Below, in pieces: positions 1 to 8,931 of a DNA stretch of 64,000 nt (position 1 is the stretch's first letter; every line of letters begins with the position of its first letter). The notes under the pieces are model-generated. The model saw nothing but the letters and a program-made list of their open reading frames with translations, had not been told where the DNA came from and did no database searches. Both the position numbers and the translations under genes were made by a program. Location: NCBI RefSeq assembly GCF_001458315.1, contig NZ_CYRX01000011.1, positions 1 to 64,000 on the forward strand, given 5' to 3'. Source of the stretch: Thalassobacter stenotrophicus (GTDB lineage Bacteria; Pseudomonadota; Alphaproteobacteria; Rhodobacterales; Rhodobacteraceae).

Positions 1-144
1 CCACGCTGGCTTCACGTAGTGAATCCCCTCATGATGGGATTTGTGCAACAAAGCCGCTTGCAAATCAACATCAAGGCCAAGCTCTACGGCAAGTTGAGGC
101 CAGATGCTTGTTTCTCGCAGTGTCTCGAGCAAAGTGCACGTCAC
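1..144 (-). CDS. possible N-terminal part of an unrecognised protein, cut by window edge
   Basis: Reading the minus strand from a GTG at 144, 48 codons stay open to the window edge. The translation contains the stretch WPQLAVELGLDVDLQAALL followed by a His-rich segment (HKSHHEGIHYV), which looks more like protein than random antisense. An in-frame TAG lies directly before the GTG, so translation cannot start further upstream; a weak GGAG lies about 10 bases before it. I do not recognise a family. It could equally be a remnant, since the piece is short and no upstream promoter is evident. It would be co-directional with the alcohol dehydrogenase gene that ends at 195. Confidence 0.25.
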   Translation of the reverse strand, partial: MTCTLLETLRETSIWPQLAVELGLDVDLQAALLHKSHHEGIHYVKPAW

Positions 145-194
145 CTACCGGCCGCTCCGCGTGCTTCTCCCAATTTAACCAATTGAACGCACGG

Positions 195-1346
195 TCAGAG
201 CGCCGCGGTTAGAATCTCAGCGTAATCTGAGGGTGTGAGGGGCACACCGTTTTTGCGGCTAGACGAGGCGGAGGCGGACTGCGCCGCGAGAATTTCGATG
301 TCGGAGGCCACGACGCCGAACGCCGCGAGCCTTGGCAGCCCTTGAGCCTCTTGCCATTCTTCCAGTCCCGACATCGCATCGCCCCCCAGCGCGGGCGCAA
401 AGGCCGCAGCGATGGCCGATGCACATTCCGTCAGGCGGGTATGGATCTCAGTTCCCCGCTCGGCCACTGCAAGGTTTTGGCGCAGGACCGGCACCACCAA
501 GCGCCCACAAAGGGCGCCGTGAGGTGCACCGTAGCGCCCACCCAAGACAGATGCAGCGCCATGAGCGGCTCCGAGGCCCGAGTTGGCTAAGGCGATCCCA
601 CTGGTCAGGCTAACCCATGCCATGTCATTCCAAGCGTCATCGTCGCCACCTGACAACACGGCCTTTAATGCCGCCAACCCAACCGAGATGTTGGGCCGTG
701 TAAGTGCATCAGAAAACGGCGTTGCCGCGCAGGACGTATAGGATTCAATCGTTTGCACAATAGCATCCAGCCCGGAGGACAGCACCGTATTGGGCGGCGC
801 GGTGCGCAACAAACTGGGGTCCACAAGTGCGACCGCTGGGAACAAGGCGCGGCCTCGCAGGCTGACTTTCGCCTGCTTTGAGGGGATTTCTAGCACAGCG
901 TTCGCCGTGACCTCGGCCCCGGTGCCTGCCGTTGTCGGCACGGCGATGCACGGAACAGTGGCTACCTTATCGAGTAAGTGTTGCGGGACTTCCGCAAAAT
1001 CATCCGTCAGAAGCAATCCGTGGCTGAGGCAGAAGGCAACGGCCTTACCGCTGTCCAACACCGCGCCACCGCCACAGGCCACGACCGCGTCGATGGAACC
1101 GCTCTCCAAGCTCGCCACGACCGAATTAATCGACGCCACCGAAGGTTCTTTGGCGCAAATAATATCCTCAACCGATAGTCCGGCTTGCTTAAGCGCCTCC
1201 CGCACGGGACCTGCTGCAATGCCGCTTGCGCCCCGCAATAACGCCACCCGTTTAGCACCCGCGGGCAGAGCCTCTGCGATGTCATTGCTGATGCCATTGC
1301 CAAAGCGCACAATCGTCGGGACCGAAAAGGAGAAGGACGGGTTCAT
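195..1346 (-). CDS. iron-containing alcohol dehydrogenase (group III), last gene of glp operon
   Basis: The 383-aa protein has the length and layout of NAD(P)-dependent group III iron-type alcohol dehydrogenases and maleylacetate reductases. A nucleotide-binding region near residues 85-100 contains CGGGAVLDSGKA, followed by TTAGTGAEVT near 145. The C-terminal half has the His-rich metal-site signature GLGAAHGAASVLGGRYGAPH near residues 257-276. A GAGGTG ribosome site precedes the ATG. It starts 9 bases after glpK, so it is probably co-transcribed with the glycerol genes; oxidation of glycerol or a related polyol, or reduction of an aldehyde, would fit. The substrate cannot be read from the sequence. 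It is not the usual GldA-type glycerol dehydrogenase as far as I can judge. Confidence 0.85.
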   Translation of the reverse strand: MNPSFSFSVPTIVRFGNGISNDIAEALPAGAKRVALLRGASGIAAGPVREALKQAGLSVEDIICAKEPSVASINSVVASLESGSIDAVVACGGGAVLDSGKAVAFCLSHGLLLTDDFAEVPQHLLDKVATVPCIAVPTTAGTGAEVTANAVLEIPSKQAKVSLRGRALFPAVALVDPSLLRTAPPNTVLSSGLDAIVQTIESYTSCAATPFSDALTRPNISVGLAALKAVLSGGDDDAWNDMAWVSLTSGIALANSGLGAAHGAASVLGGRYGAPHGALCGRLVVPVLRQNLAVAERGTEIHTRLTECASAIAAAFAPALGGDAMSGLEEWQEAQGLPRLAAFGVVASDIEILAAQSASASSSRKNGVPLTPSDYAEILTAAL

Positions 1347-1355
1347 TTGGTCACC

Positions 1356-2843
1356 TCAGAACGCGAGAGTGGATTGCACCGCCCGCTGCCACGCGGCGTA
1401 TTTCGTGGCGCGCGTGTCCTCGGGCATGCTGGGCCGAAACTGACGGTCTAGCGCCCATGTGCGGGCGAATTCATCTTGGCCCGGCAATGCGCCAACCTGC
1501 ATACCCGCCAACCACGCAGCCCCGACTGCAGTGGTTTCCAGCACTTTGGGCCGATCCACCGGGGCACCGATAATGTCGGCCAAAAACTGCATGGTCCAGT
1601 CAGACGCGCTCATCCCGCCGTCCACACGCAGAACCGGCGCGGCATCGACTGAGGCCCAATCGGCACGCATCGCTTCCAGCAAATCGCGGGTTTGATAGCC
1701 CACACTTTCGAGGGCCGCACGGGCCAGTTCTTCGGGGCCGGAATTGCGCCGAAGCCCAAAGATCGCGCCACGGCATTCGGGGTTCCAATAGGGCGCGCCG
1801 AGGCCGGTAAAGGCAGGCACCATGACCACCGATTGCGTCGGATCAGCGGCCTCCGCCAAGGGTTGCGTATCGGCTGCATGGCGGATCATCTTGAGCCCGT
1901 CGCGCAGCCATTGCACCACTGCGCCTGCAATAAAAATCGACCCTTCGAGCGCATAGGTCGGTTTGCCATCAAGCTGATAGGCGATGGTTGTCAGAAGCTG
2001 GTTGTGCGATTTCACCGGCACATCGCCCGTGTTGAGCAAGGCAAAACACCCCGTCCCGTAGGTCGATTTCAACATGCCCGGCTCAAAGCACGCCTGCCCG
2101 AGCGTCGCGGCCTGCTGATCGCCTGCGACACCCCGAATTGGAATGGCGCGACCAAAAAGATCAGGACGCGTTTCGCCAAAGTCGGCCGCGCTGTCCTTTA
2201 CCTCTGGCAGAAGCGACATCGGAATATCGAACAGGTCGCAAATTGTCTGGCTCCAACGGCCTTTGCGGATGTCATACAGCATGGTGCGCGCCGCATTCGT
2301 AGCATCAGTGGCGTGGACGCGACCGCCCGTGAGTTTCCAAATCAGAAAGGTATCGACTGTGCCGAACAACAACTCACCCCGGCGCGCCATATCGCGAGCA
2401 CCCTCGACGTGGTCGAGCAGCCATTTGAGCTTGGTCGCGGAAAAATAGGGGTCCAGCAATAGTCCAGTGCGGTCATTGACCATGTCGGCGTGACCCGCTT
2501 CGCGCAGTGCAGTACACGTGTCGGCCGTGCGGCGGTCCTGCCAGACGATGGCATTGTAAATGGGTTTGCCGGTGTCTCGGTGCCAAACAAGCGAGGTTTC
2601 CCGCTGGTTGGTGATGCCGATGGATGCAATCTCGCTGGCATCAACGCCCGCGCGTTCAATCGCGGCACGGCATGTGCCTGCGGTCGTGGCCCACAGGTCG
2701 TCGGGGTCATGCTCGACCCAACCGGACTGCGGAAAAATCTGGGGGAACTCTTCCTGCGCCGAGGCCACAGGCGTGAGAGAAGCATCAAACAGGATCGCCC
2801 GCGATGACGTGGTGCCCTGATCGATGGAAAGAACGTAAGTCAT
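1356..2843 (-). CDS. glpK: glycerol kinase
   Basis: GlpK phosphorylates glycerol with ATP to sn-glycerol 3-phosphate in the cytosol, trapping what the neighbouring ABC transporter imports. The 495-aa product begins [16 protein letters not shown], the FGGY-kinase phosphate-1 motif, and carries INQRET near residue 80, the DRRT segment, GVAGDQQAA near 260, and TGLGAPYW near 360, all typical of glycerol kinase. The chosen ATG at 2843 gives the normal family N-terminus; an upstream in-frame extension of 26 codons is not conserved-looking. It follows glpV after 99 bases that contain a strong GC hairpin (2895-2919), and is followed after 9 bases by the alcohol dehydrogenase gene. Confidence 0.97.
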   Translation of the reverse strand: MTYVLSIDQGTTSSRAILFDASLTPVASAQEEFPQIFPQSGWVEHDPDDLWATTAGTCRAAIERAGVDASEIASIGITNQRETSLVWHRDTGKPIYNAIVWQDRRTADTCTALREAGHADMVNDRTGLLLDPYFSATKLKWLLDHVEGARDMARRGELLFGTVDTFLIWKLTGGRVHATDATNAARTMLYDIRKGRWSQTICDLFDIPMSLLPEVKDSAADFGETRPDLFGRAIPIRGVAGDQQAATLGQACFEPGMLKSTYGTGCFALLNTGDVPVKSHNQLLTTIAYQLDGKPTYALEGSIFIAGAVVQWLRDGLKMIRHAADTQPLAEAADPTQSVVMVPAFTGLGAPYWNPECRGAIFGLRRNSGPEELARAALESVGYQTRDLLEAMRADWASVDAAPVLRVDGGMSASDWTMQFLADIIGAPVDRPKVLETTAVGAAWLAGMQVGALPGQDEFARTWALDRQFRPSMPEDTRATKYAAWQRAVQSTLAF

Positions 2844-2894
2844 AGTAGTGGCTCTGTTTGATAGCGGGGTGGGCAGAACCACCCGAAAATATGC

Positions 2895-2919
2895 GGGGCG
2901 CCCTACAAGAAGGCGCCCC
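2895..2919 (-). terminator. glpV-glpK intergenic hairpin
   Basis: A perfect 8-bp inverted repeat (GGGGCGCC, 2895-2902, with GGCGCCCC, 2912-2919) encloses a 9-base loop between glpV and glpK. On the minus strand the 3' side is followed by GCATATTTTC, too weak a U-tract for a strong terminator. A stem of this kind directly after a periplasmic-binding-protein gene commonly protects the upstream mRNA and lowers expression of the genes behind it, so partial termination or 3'-end stabilisation of glpV mRNA is likely. Confidence 0.6.
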
Positions 2920-2942
2920 ACACCAGGGAGATCAGAAGTGGC

Positions 2943-4667
2943 TTAGTTCTGCCAGGATTTGATCAGCTCGTCATAGGCGACGGTCTGTGGTGTCTCATCC
3001 TCGTTCTCCAGCTTGGGGAACGGGGCCCCAGGCTGAGCGAACCAGTGATCGGCACCAAGCTCTTCGTTCATGACGGGACCAAGGTCACCCTGAACGCCTG
3101 CGCGCTCCAGACGGCTCATGACAGCTTCTTGAGCCTCACACAGGGCATCCAGCGCTTCTTGTGCGGTCTTTTGACCGGACATTGCATCGCCGATGTTCTG
3201 CCACCACAGCTGCGCCAAACGTGGGTAGTCTGGCACGTTGGTACCCGTAGGCGACCATGCCACACGCGCGGGCGAGCGGTAGAATTCGATCAGACCGCCA
3301 AGTTTGTCGGCGCGATCGGTGAAGTGATCAGAGTTGATGGTCGACTCGCGGATGAACGTCAGACCCACGTCGGACTTTTTCAGATCCACCGTCATGGAAG
3401 TCACGAACTGCGCATAGAGCCATGCGGCTTTGGCGCGGTCCACAGGTGTGGATTCCATAAGCGTCCAGGAACCAGCGTCCTGATAGCCAACTTTCTGGCC
3501 TTCTTTCCAGTAAACACCATGCGGCGAGGGGGCCATACGCCACTTGGGCGTGCCATCCTCGTTCATGACCGGCAGGTCGGGCTCGACCGTGGCGGCTGTG
3601 AACGCGGTGTACCAGAACATCTGCTGAGCGACATTCCCTTGTGCCGGGATCGGACCAGCTTCCGAGAAGGTCATACCAGCGGCTGCGGGGGGCGTGTATT
3701 TCTCAAGCCATTCAATCGCTTTTTCAACGGCGTAAACAGCCGCAGGAGCGTTGGTTGCACCACCGCGCGCCACACAGGACCCGACAGGTTGGGAGTTTTC
3801 GTTCACACGAATGCCCCACTCATCAACGGGCAGGCCGTTCGGCTCACCCACGTCGCCCATGCCAGCCATGGACATCCACGCATCGGTGTAACGCCAACCC
3901 AGCGAGGGGTCTTTTTTACCGTAGTCCATGTTGCCAAAGACTTCGCCTTCGACACCGAGGTGGCTCAGATCACGACCGGTAAAGAACTCAGCAATGTCCT
4001 CATATGCCGACCAGTTGATTGGAACACCCAGTTCATAGCCATAGGCGGCCTCGAAGTCGGCTTTGTTCTTTTCGTCGTTGAACCAATCGTAGCGGAACCA
4101 ATACAAGTTCGCGAACTGCTGTGTTGGCAGCTGGTACAGTTTGCCATCGGGGCCAGTCGTAAAGCTGGTGCCAATGAAGTCATCAAGGTTCAGCGTGGGC
4201 AGGGTCACGTCTGCACCCTCGCCGGCCATCCAGTCGGTTAGGTTACGCACCTGCTTGTAGCGCCAGTGGGTGCCGATCAGGTCACTGTCGTTGATGTAGG
4301 CGTCGTAAATGTTTTCGCCCGACTGCATCTGTGTTTGCAGCTTTTCGACCACGTCGCCCTCACCGATCAGATCGTGTGTGATCTGAATACCGGTGATCGC
4401 GGTGAACGCGGGCGCCAGCACTTGGGATTCGTATTCGTGGGTTGTGATGGTCTCGGAGACGACCTTGATTTCCATGCCTTGGAAAGGTGCCGCAGCGTCC
4501 ACAAAGAACTGCATCTCTGCTTCTTGCTCTGCACGCGAGAGCACGGAAAGACCCGCGATCTCATTGTCGAGGAACGCCATCGCGGCGTCCATATCGGCAA
4601 AGGCTGGCGACGCCGTCAGGGACGTCGCAAGGGCCAAGGCCGTTGAGGTTCTGAGTGACAAGTTCAT
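2943..4667 (-). CDS. glpV: glycerol ABC transporter, periplasmic substrate-binding protein
   Basis: This 574-aa protein is the solute-binding component of the GlpSTPQUV glycerol importer described in Rhizobium. Residues 1-24 are a Sec signal peptide ending at an SPAFA-A type site. The body has the family-1 extracellular solute-binding fold pattern (for example TITTHEYESQVLAPAF near 70 and the ITHDLIGEGDVVEKLQTQ region), and it is longer than ordinary sugar-binding proteins, as is usual for GlpV. The ATG at 4667 is preceded by GGGAGGAATTTT; 18 further in-frame codons upstream are not needed. The preceding gene is the small membrane protein GlpU. The order matches the characterised operon exactly, which is the main reason for assigning glycerol as substrate. 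Confidence 0.93.
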   Translation of the reverse strand: MNLSLRTSTALALATSLTASPAFADMDAAMAFLDNEIAGLSVLSRAEQEAEMQFFVDAAAPFQGMEIKVVSETITTHEYESQVLAPAFTAITGIQITHDLIGEGDVVEKLQTQMQSGENIYDAYINDSDLIGTHWRYKQVRNLTDWMAGEGADVTLPTLNLDDFIGTSFTTGPDGKLYQLPTQQFANLYWFRYDWFNDEKNKADFEAAYGYELGVPINWSAYEDIAEFFTGRDLSHLGVEGEVFGNMDYGKKDPSLGWRYTDAWMSMAGMGDVGEPNGLPVDEWGIRVNENSQPVGSCVARGGATNAPAAVYAVEKAIEWLEKYTPPAAAGMTFSEAGPIPAQGNVAQQMFWYTAFTAATVEPDLPVMNEDGTPKWRMAPSPHGVYWKEGQKVGYQDAGSWTLMESTPVDRAKAAWLYAQFVTSMTVDLKKSDVGLTFIRESTINSDHFTDRADKLGGLIEFYRSPARVAWSPTGTNVPDYPRLAQLWWQNIGDAMSGQKTAQEALDALCEAQEAVMSRLERAGVQGDLGPVMNEELGADHWFAQPGAPFPKLENEDETPQTVAYDELIKSWQN

Positions 4668-4743
4668 AAAATTCCTCCCATTTTGAACTTTGGTTCTTAA
4701 CTTTACCGGGCACATCCTCACCCCGGCTATTTCACCCGCTTGG

Positions 4744-5016
4744 TCACACGTATCGGAACACCAATACCGCGTAGACCGCGCAGATCACGAGGGCCCACCA
4801 CTGGGCCATATCCGCCAATCCCAGCCAAGCCAGATTGATAAAGGCCGAGCCGAGGAGCGTGATGAAAAGTCTGTCGCCCCGTGTCGTTTCAATCCGCAGG
4901 ACACCGACGCGCGGGGTCTCGGGAAACTTGATCGCGAGGATCGTGAACGTGATCAAAAGGCTGGCGATTACCATAAAGAAAATCGCGGTAGGCCATGTCC
5001 ATGCCATCCATTCCAT
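4744..5016 (-). CDS. glpU: small membrane protein of the glycerol importer (DUF2160)
   Basis: A 90-aa hydrophobic protein with about three membrane-spanning stretches, beginning MEWMAWTWPTAIFFM and ending FRYV. It contains the RVGVLRIETTRGDRLFI segment characteristic of DUF2160 proteins, which are found almost only between the glycerol permease gene glpQ and the binding-protein gene glpV. Its biochemical role is not known; in Rhizobium the gene is called glpU. A GGAGGCGCCG ribosome site precedes the ATG. It lies 14 bases after glpQ and 76 before the glpV start. Confidence 0.9.
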   Translation of the reverse strand: MEWMAWTWPTAIFFMVIASLLITFTILAIKFPETPRVGVLRIETTRGDRLFITLLGSAFINLAWLGLADMAQWWALVICAVYAVLVFRYV

Positions 5017-5030
5017 GTCGGCGCCTCCCC

Positions 5031-5876
5031 CTAAACTCGACCCAGGGCAAAACCCTTGGCGATGTAATTACGAACAAAGTAGATCACGAGCGCACCCGGC
5101 ACGATCGTCAAGATACCGGCCGCCGCCAACACGCCCCAATCAATGCCCGCAGCACCTTGGGTCCGGGTCATAATCGCGGCGATCGGTTTGGCATCCACGG
5201 TCGTCAGCGTCCGTGACAACAACAGTTCCACCCATGAGAACATGAAGCAGAAGAACGCCGCAACACCGATGCCCGATGCGATCAGCGGCATGAAGATTTT
5301 CGCGAAAAACCGCCCAAACGAGTAGCCGTCGATATAGGCTGTTTCGTCGATTTCTTTGGGCACGCCGCGCATGAAGCCTTCCAAAATCCATACCGCGAGC
5401 GGCACGTTGAACAGGCAATGCGCCAGCGCCACCGCGATATGCGTGTCAAACAAACCTACGCTTGAATACAGTTGAAAGAACGGGAGGGCGAAGACGGCCG
5501 GTGGCGCCATACGGTTTGTCAGCAGCCAAAAGAACAGGTGTTTGTCACCCATGAAGTGGTAACGCGAAAACGCGTAGGCCGCCGGCAGCGCAACCGCGAG
5601 GCTGATGACCGTGTTCATCACCACGTAGATCAGCGAGTTAATGTAGCCCGTGTACCACGCAGGGTCCGTCAGGATCGTGCGGTAGTTATCCAGCGTCGGG
5701 TTCGTGGGCCACAGGGTAAAGGTGCTCACGATCTCAGTGTTGGTCTTAAAGCTCATGTTCAGAAGCCAATAGATCGGCAGCATCAAGAACAGCAGATAAA
5801 GCCCCATGACGATGGTACTGCTTTTGACCTTTGGCAATGCGCGAGCCTTGGGGGCGGTGATGGATGCGTCGGTCAT
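5031..5876 (-). CDS. glpQ: glycerol ABC transporter permease
   Basis: A 281-aa inner-membrane permease of the carbohydrate uptake-1 (MalG-like) type, predicted to form the channel with GlpP. Six hydrophobic segments can be traced, the first at residues 22-42 (IVMGLYLLFLMLPIYWLLNM). The cytoplasmic coupling motif EAA...G...P is represented near residues 170-190 by EIDETAYIDGYSFGRFFAKIFMP without a large insert. It starts 3 bases after glpP ends, so translation is probably coupled. Length and topology are normal for the family. Confidence 0.93.
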   Translation of the reverse strand: MTDASITAPKARALPKVKSSTIVMGLYLLFLMLPIYWLLNMSFKTNTEIVSTFTLWPTNPTLDNYRTILTDPAWYTGYINSLIYVVMNTVISLAVALPAAYAFSRYHFMGDKHLFFWLLTNRMAPPAVFALPFFQLYSSVGLFDTHIAVALAHCLFNVPLAVWILEGFMRGVPKEIDETAYIDGYSFGRFFAKIFMPLIASGIGVAAFFCFMFSWVELLLSRTLTTVDAKPIAAIMTRTQGAAGIDWGVLAAAGILTIVPGALVIYFVRNYIAKGFALGRV

Positions 5877-5879
5877 GGC

Positions 5880-6749
5880 TTAACCCTCCCGCTTTTCGAG
5901 GTTGGTCATGACGGTGTAAAACACCCATGAGATCAAGAGGATCGTCAGGAAGTACATGATCGAGAACGCAGCCGCAGGGCCCAGATCAAACTGACCAAGC
6001 GCCATTTTCACCAGATCAATCGACAGCATCGTCGTCGTGGACCCCGGGCCACCACCAGTGACAACAAATGGCTCGGTATAGATCATGAAGCTGTCCATAA
6101 ACCGCAGAAGGATAGCGATCATCAAGACACCCATCATCTTGGGCAACTCAATGTAGCGGAACACGGCCCAACGGCTGGCTTGGTCGATTTTGGCGGCTTG
6201 GTAATAGGCGTCGGGGATGGATTTCAGACCCGCATAGGCCAGCAAGGCCACCAGCGATGTCCAGTGCCAGACATCCATCACGATGATCGTCACCCATGCC
6301 GCGAACGGGTCACTGGTGTAGTTATAATCCACCCCAATGGCCGCCAGCGTGTGCCCCAAAAGGCCAATATCAACGCGGCCAAAGATTTGCCAAATCGTGC
6401 CCACCACGTTCCATGGGATCAACAGCGGAAGCGACATGACGACCAGACAAAAGCTCACCCAAAATCCGCTTTTGGGCATGTTGAGGGCGATAAAAACGCC
6501 AAGCGGAATTTGGATCAAAAGGATAATGCCCGAGAACATCAACTGCCGTCCCAGCGCATCCCACATCCGGTCGTCGCGGAGCATTTCTTTAAACCACTCC
6601 AACCCGGCCCAGAAAAACTGGTTGTTCCCGAAAGTGTCCTGCACCGAATAATTGACCACCGTCATCAACGGGATCACGGCCGAGAATGCCACCAGAACCA
6701 GCACCGGAAGAACAAGGAACCACGCCTTTTGGTTAACTGTCTTTTCCAT
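5880..6749 (-). CDS. glpP: glycerol ABC transporter permease
   Basis: A 289-aa MalF-like permease, partner of GlpQ in the glycerol importer. It starts with MEKTVNQKAWFLVLPVL, where the first membrane segment begins at about residue 10, and carries the loop YYQAAKIDQASRWAVFRYIELP corresponding to the EAA coupling motif, which contacts the ATPase subunits. The ATG at 6749 overlaps the glpT stop by one base (TGATG). Nine in-frame codons upstream of this ATG lie inside glpT and are unlikely to be used. Confidence 0.93.
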   Translation of the reverse strand: MEKTVNQKAWFLVLPVLVLVAFSAVIPLMTVVNYSVQDTFGNNQFFWAGLEWFKEMLRDDRMWDALGRQLMFSGIILLIQIPLGVFIALNMPKSGFWVSFCLVVMSLPLLIPWNVVGTIWQIFGRVDIGLLGHTLAAIGVDYNYTSDPFAAWVTIIVMDVWHWTSLVALLAYAGLKSIPDAYYQAAKIDQASRWAVFRYIELPKMMGVLMIAILLRFMDSFMIYTEPFVVTGGGPGSTTTMLSIDLVKMALGQFDLGPAAAFSIMYFLTILLISWVFYTVMTNLEKREG

Positions 6750-7825
6750 CAGGCGGCCTTTCCTGCACGACGCCAATCGTTGACGTAAACGTTTACATGG
6801 GCGGGATCGAAGGTCACGCGCATCATATCGGGTGAGATTGAAGTGTCCTCACCAGCAACAATGTTGATTTCACTGCCGAACAGGTCCGCACGTACAATCT
6901 TGTGGCGGCCCACATCCTCAACCCGGCGGACTTTGACTGGCAGGCCTTCGCCTTCGGTCAAGGTCACGAACTCAGGCCGGACGCCGATTTCAACCTTGCC
7001 GTCCAGCGCATCGTAGGCTTGCGGCAGGGCAACGGTCGCGCCGTGGATATTCGCCATCTGCCCATCAATCGCAGCGGGGATCACGTTCATCCCGGGTGAG
7101 CCGATGAAATAACCCACGAACGTATGCTCGGGCCTCTCAAACAGCTCTTGCGGGGTACCGATCTGCACCACCCGCCCGTCATACATCACGACAACCTTAT
7201 CCGCGAAGGTCAGGGCCTCCGTCTGGTCGTGGGTGACATAGATCATCGTGTGGCCAAATTCGTGGTGCAGCGATTTAAGCTGCGTGCGCAGTTCCCACTT
7301 CATGTGCGGATCGATCACGGTCAGCGGCTCATCGAACAACAGGGCGTTCACGTCCTCCCGGACCATGCCGCGCCCAAGGCTGATCTTTTGCTTGGCATCT
7401 GCGGTCAGGCCACGCGCACGTTTGCCCAGCTCTGCCTCCATCCCGATCATCTGCGCAATTTGCTGCACACGGTCCGCAATGTATTGCGGGCGGGCGCCAC
7501 GGTTTTTTAGCGGAAAGGCGAGGTTATCGCGGACGGTCATCGTGTCATAGACCACCGGAAACTGGAACACTTGGGCGATGTTGCGATCCGCCGTTGAGGC
7601 GTGCGTGACATCGACATCATCAAACAAAATCCGCCCCTGACTGGGGTGTAGAAGGCCGGAAATGATGTTCAGGAGCGTGGATTTACCACAACCGGAGGCC
7701 CCCAAGAGGGCATATGCCTCACCGTCAGCCCAGTCGTGGTTCAACTCCTTCAACGCAAAATCATCTTCGCCTTTCGGCGAGGGCAGGTACGAATGCGCAA
7801 GGTTATCGAGCGTAATTTTTGCCAT
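6749..7825 (-). CDS. glpT: glycerol ABC transporter ATP-binding protein
   Basis: A 358-aa ATPase of the MalK/UgpC type. The Walker A motif GASGCGKST lies at about residues 42-50, the Q-loop at QVFQFPVVYD, and Walker B in NALLFDEPLTVID near 166, with the switch His in YVTHDQTEA. The C-terminal third is a TOBE/OB domain (GVRPEFV near 280). The signature helix is degenerate: the usual LSGGQ is replaced by LTADAKQKISLGRG. GlpS has a standard LSGGQQQR, so the two ATPases form an asymmetric pair. This asymmetry is what glycerol importers with two different ATPase genes show. The name is unrelated to the E. coli glycerol-3-phosphate antiporter GlpT. Confidence 0.93.
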   Translation of the reverse strand: MAKITLDNLAHSYLPSPKGEDDFALKELNHDWADGEAYALLGASGCGKSTLLNIISGLLHPSQGRILFDDVDVTHASTADRNIAQVFQFPVVYDTMTVRDNLAFPLKNRGARPQYIADRVQQIAQMIGMEAELGKRARGLTADAKQKISLGRGMVREDVNALLFDEPLTVIDPHMKWELRTQLKSLHHEFGHTMIYVTHDQTEALTFADKVVVMYDGRVVQIGTPQELFERPEHTFVGYFIGSPGMNVIPAAIDGQMANIHGATVALPQAYDALDGKVEIGVRPEFVTLTEGEGLPVKVRRVEDVGRHKIVRADLFGSEINIVAGEDTSISPDMMRVTFDPAHVNVYVNDWRRAGKAA

Positions 7826-7834
7826 GATGCCCCC

Positions 7835-8923
7835 TCAGGCCGCCAGCGCATAGGACGCGGGCGCGACCAGTTCGCCGCCCTCGCCAAAGATGTAGACATG
7901 GCGCGGATCAAGATAGACCTTGAGGGCCGCCCCCAGTTCCAGATCGTGTACGCCGTGGACCAAGCCGACCCAGCGCTCACCGTGGTGATCAAGGTGCACG
8001 AACGTCTCAGACCCGGTCAATTCTGTCACGACCAACTTGGTCTCAAACGCCATTGCACCGTTGGCGTGAGCGTTAATTTCAACGTGGTTGGGCCGGAACC
8101 CAGCCAGATATCGGCCATCGGCCAAGCTCTCCATCGGGCCCATTGCAGGCGCGCTTTGACCATCGCCAAACATGATCTTTGATCCTGTTTTGCTGACCCG
8201 CAGAAAGTTCATTGGCGGATCACTGAACACCCGTGCGGTGGTCGCATCAACAGGCTGGCGGTAAACGGTCGGCGTGGGGCCAAACTGGGTTACGCGCCCT
8301 TCAAACAGGGCCGCAGTGGAGCCGCCCAGCAACAGGGCCTCTTCAGGTTCGGTGGTCGCGTAAACAAAAATTGAACCCGCTTCTTCAAAGATCTTAGGGA
8401 TCTCAACCCGCAGTTCTTCGCGCAGTTTGTAGTCTAGGTTCGCGAGCGGCTCATCCAGCAGCACCAAGCCTGCGTCCTTTACAAGCGCGCGGGCCAGTGC
8501 GCACCGCTGTTGTTGCCCACCCGATAGCTCAAGCGGTTTGCGATCAAGCAGCGGCGAAAGCTGCATCAGATCAGCAGCCTTTCGCACGGAGGCGTCAATT
8601 TCAGCGCGCGATTTACCAAGCAACCGCATGGGCGAAGCGATGTTGTCGTAAACCGTCATGGTCGGATAATTGATGAACTGCTGGTAAACCATCGCGACCT
8701 GCCGGTCCTGCACGCGCATCCCTGTCACATCCTGACCTTGCCAGAAAATCTGACCGGTCGTCGGCTTATCCAGCCCCGCCATCAATCGCATCAATGACGT
8801 TTTTCCTGACAGCGTAGGCCCCAGCAAAACGTTCATTGTCCCCTTGTTCAGGGTCAAATCGGTTGGATAAATATGTGTCTGGCCACCTATGACCTTGGAC
8901 ACATTTCTAAGCTCGAGTGTCAT
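7835..8923 (-). CDS. glpS: glycerol ABC transporter ATP-binding protein
   Basis: The second ATPase of the importer, 362 aa from the ATG at 8923. Walker A reads GPTLSGKTS, the signature is LSGGQQQRCALARAL and Walker B is LVLLDEPLANLDY. The switch-loop His of typical ABC proteins (TTHD) is replaced: the sequence is YATTEPEEAL, so Glu-Pro stands where His-Asp is normal. The canonical His is kept in GlpT. The pair may therefore have one competent and one degenerate site on each face. It starts 8 bases after the glpD stop. Nineteen in-frame codons upstream overlap glpD and were not included. Confidence 0.92.
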   Translation of the reverse strand: MTLELRNVSKVIGGQTHIYPTDLTLNKGTMNVLLGPTLSGKTSLMRLMAGLDKPTTGQIFWQGQDVTGMRVQDRQVAMVYQQFINYPTMTVYDNIASPMRLLGKSRAEIDASVRKAADLMQLSPLLDRKPLELSGGQQQRCALARALVKDAGLVLLDEPLANLDYKLREELRVEIPKIFEEAGSIFVYATTEPEEALLLGGSTAALFEGRVTQFGPTPTVYRQPVDATTARVFSDPPMNFLRVSKTGSKIMFGDGQSAPAMGPMESLADGRYLAGFRPNHVEINAHANGAMAFETKLVVTELTGSETFVHLDHHGERWVGLVHGVHDLELGAALKVYLDPRHVYIFGEGGELVAPASYALAA

Positions 8924-8931
8924 AGCCCCCC

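Noticed and set aside
3045-4241. 398-codon plus-strand open frame opposite glpV
   Set aside because: It mirrors the codon pattern of glpV, has no ribosome site or recognisable domain, and glpV has a signal peptide and proper start. The same holds for long frames opposite the alcohol dehydrogenase (790-1443), the peptidase (23318-24334) and coxL (33189-34022).
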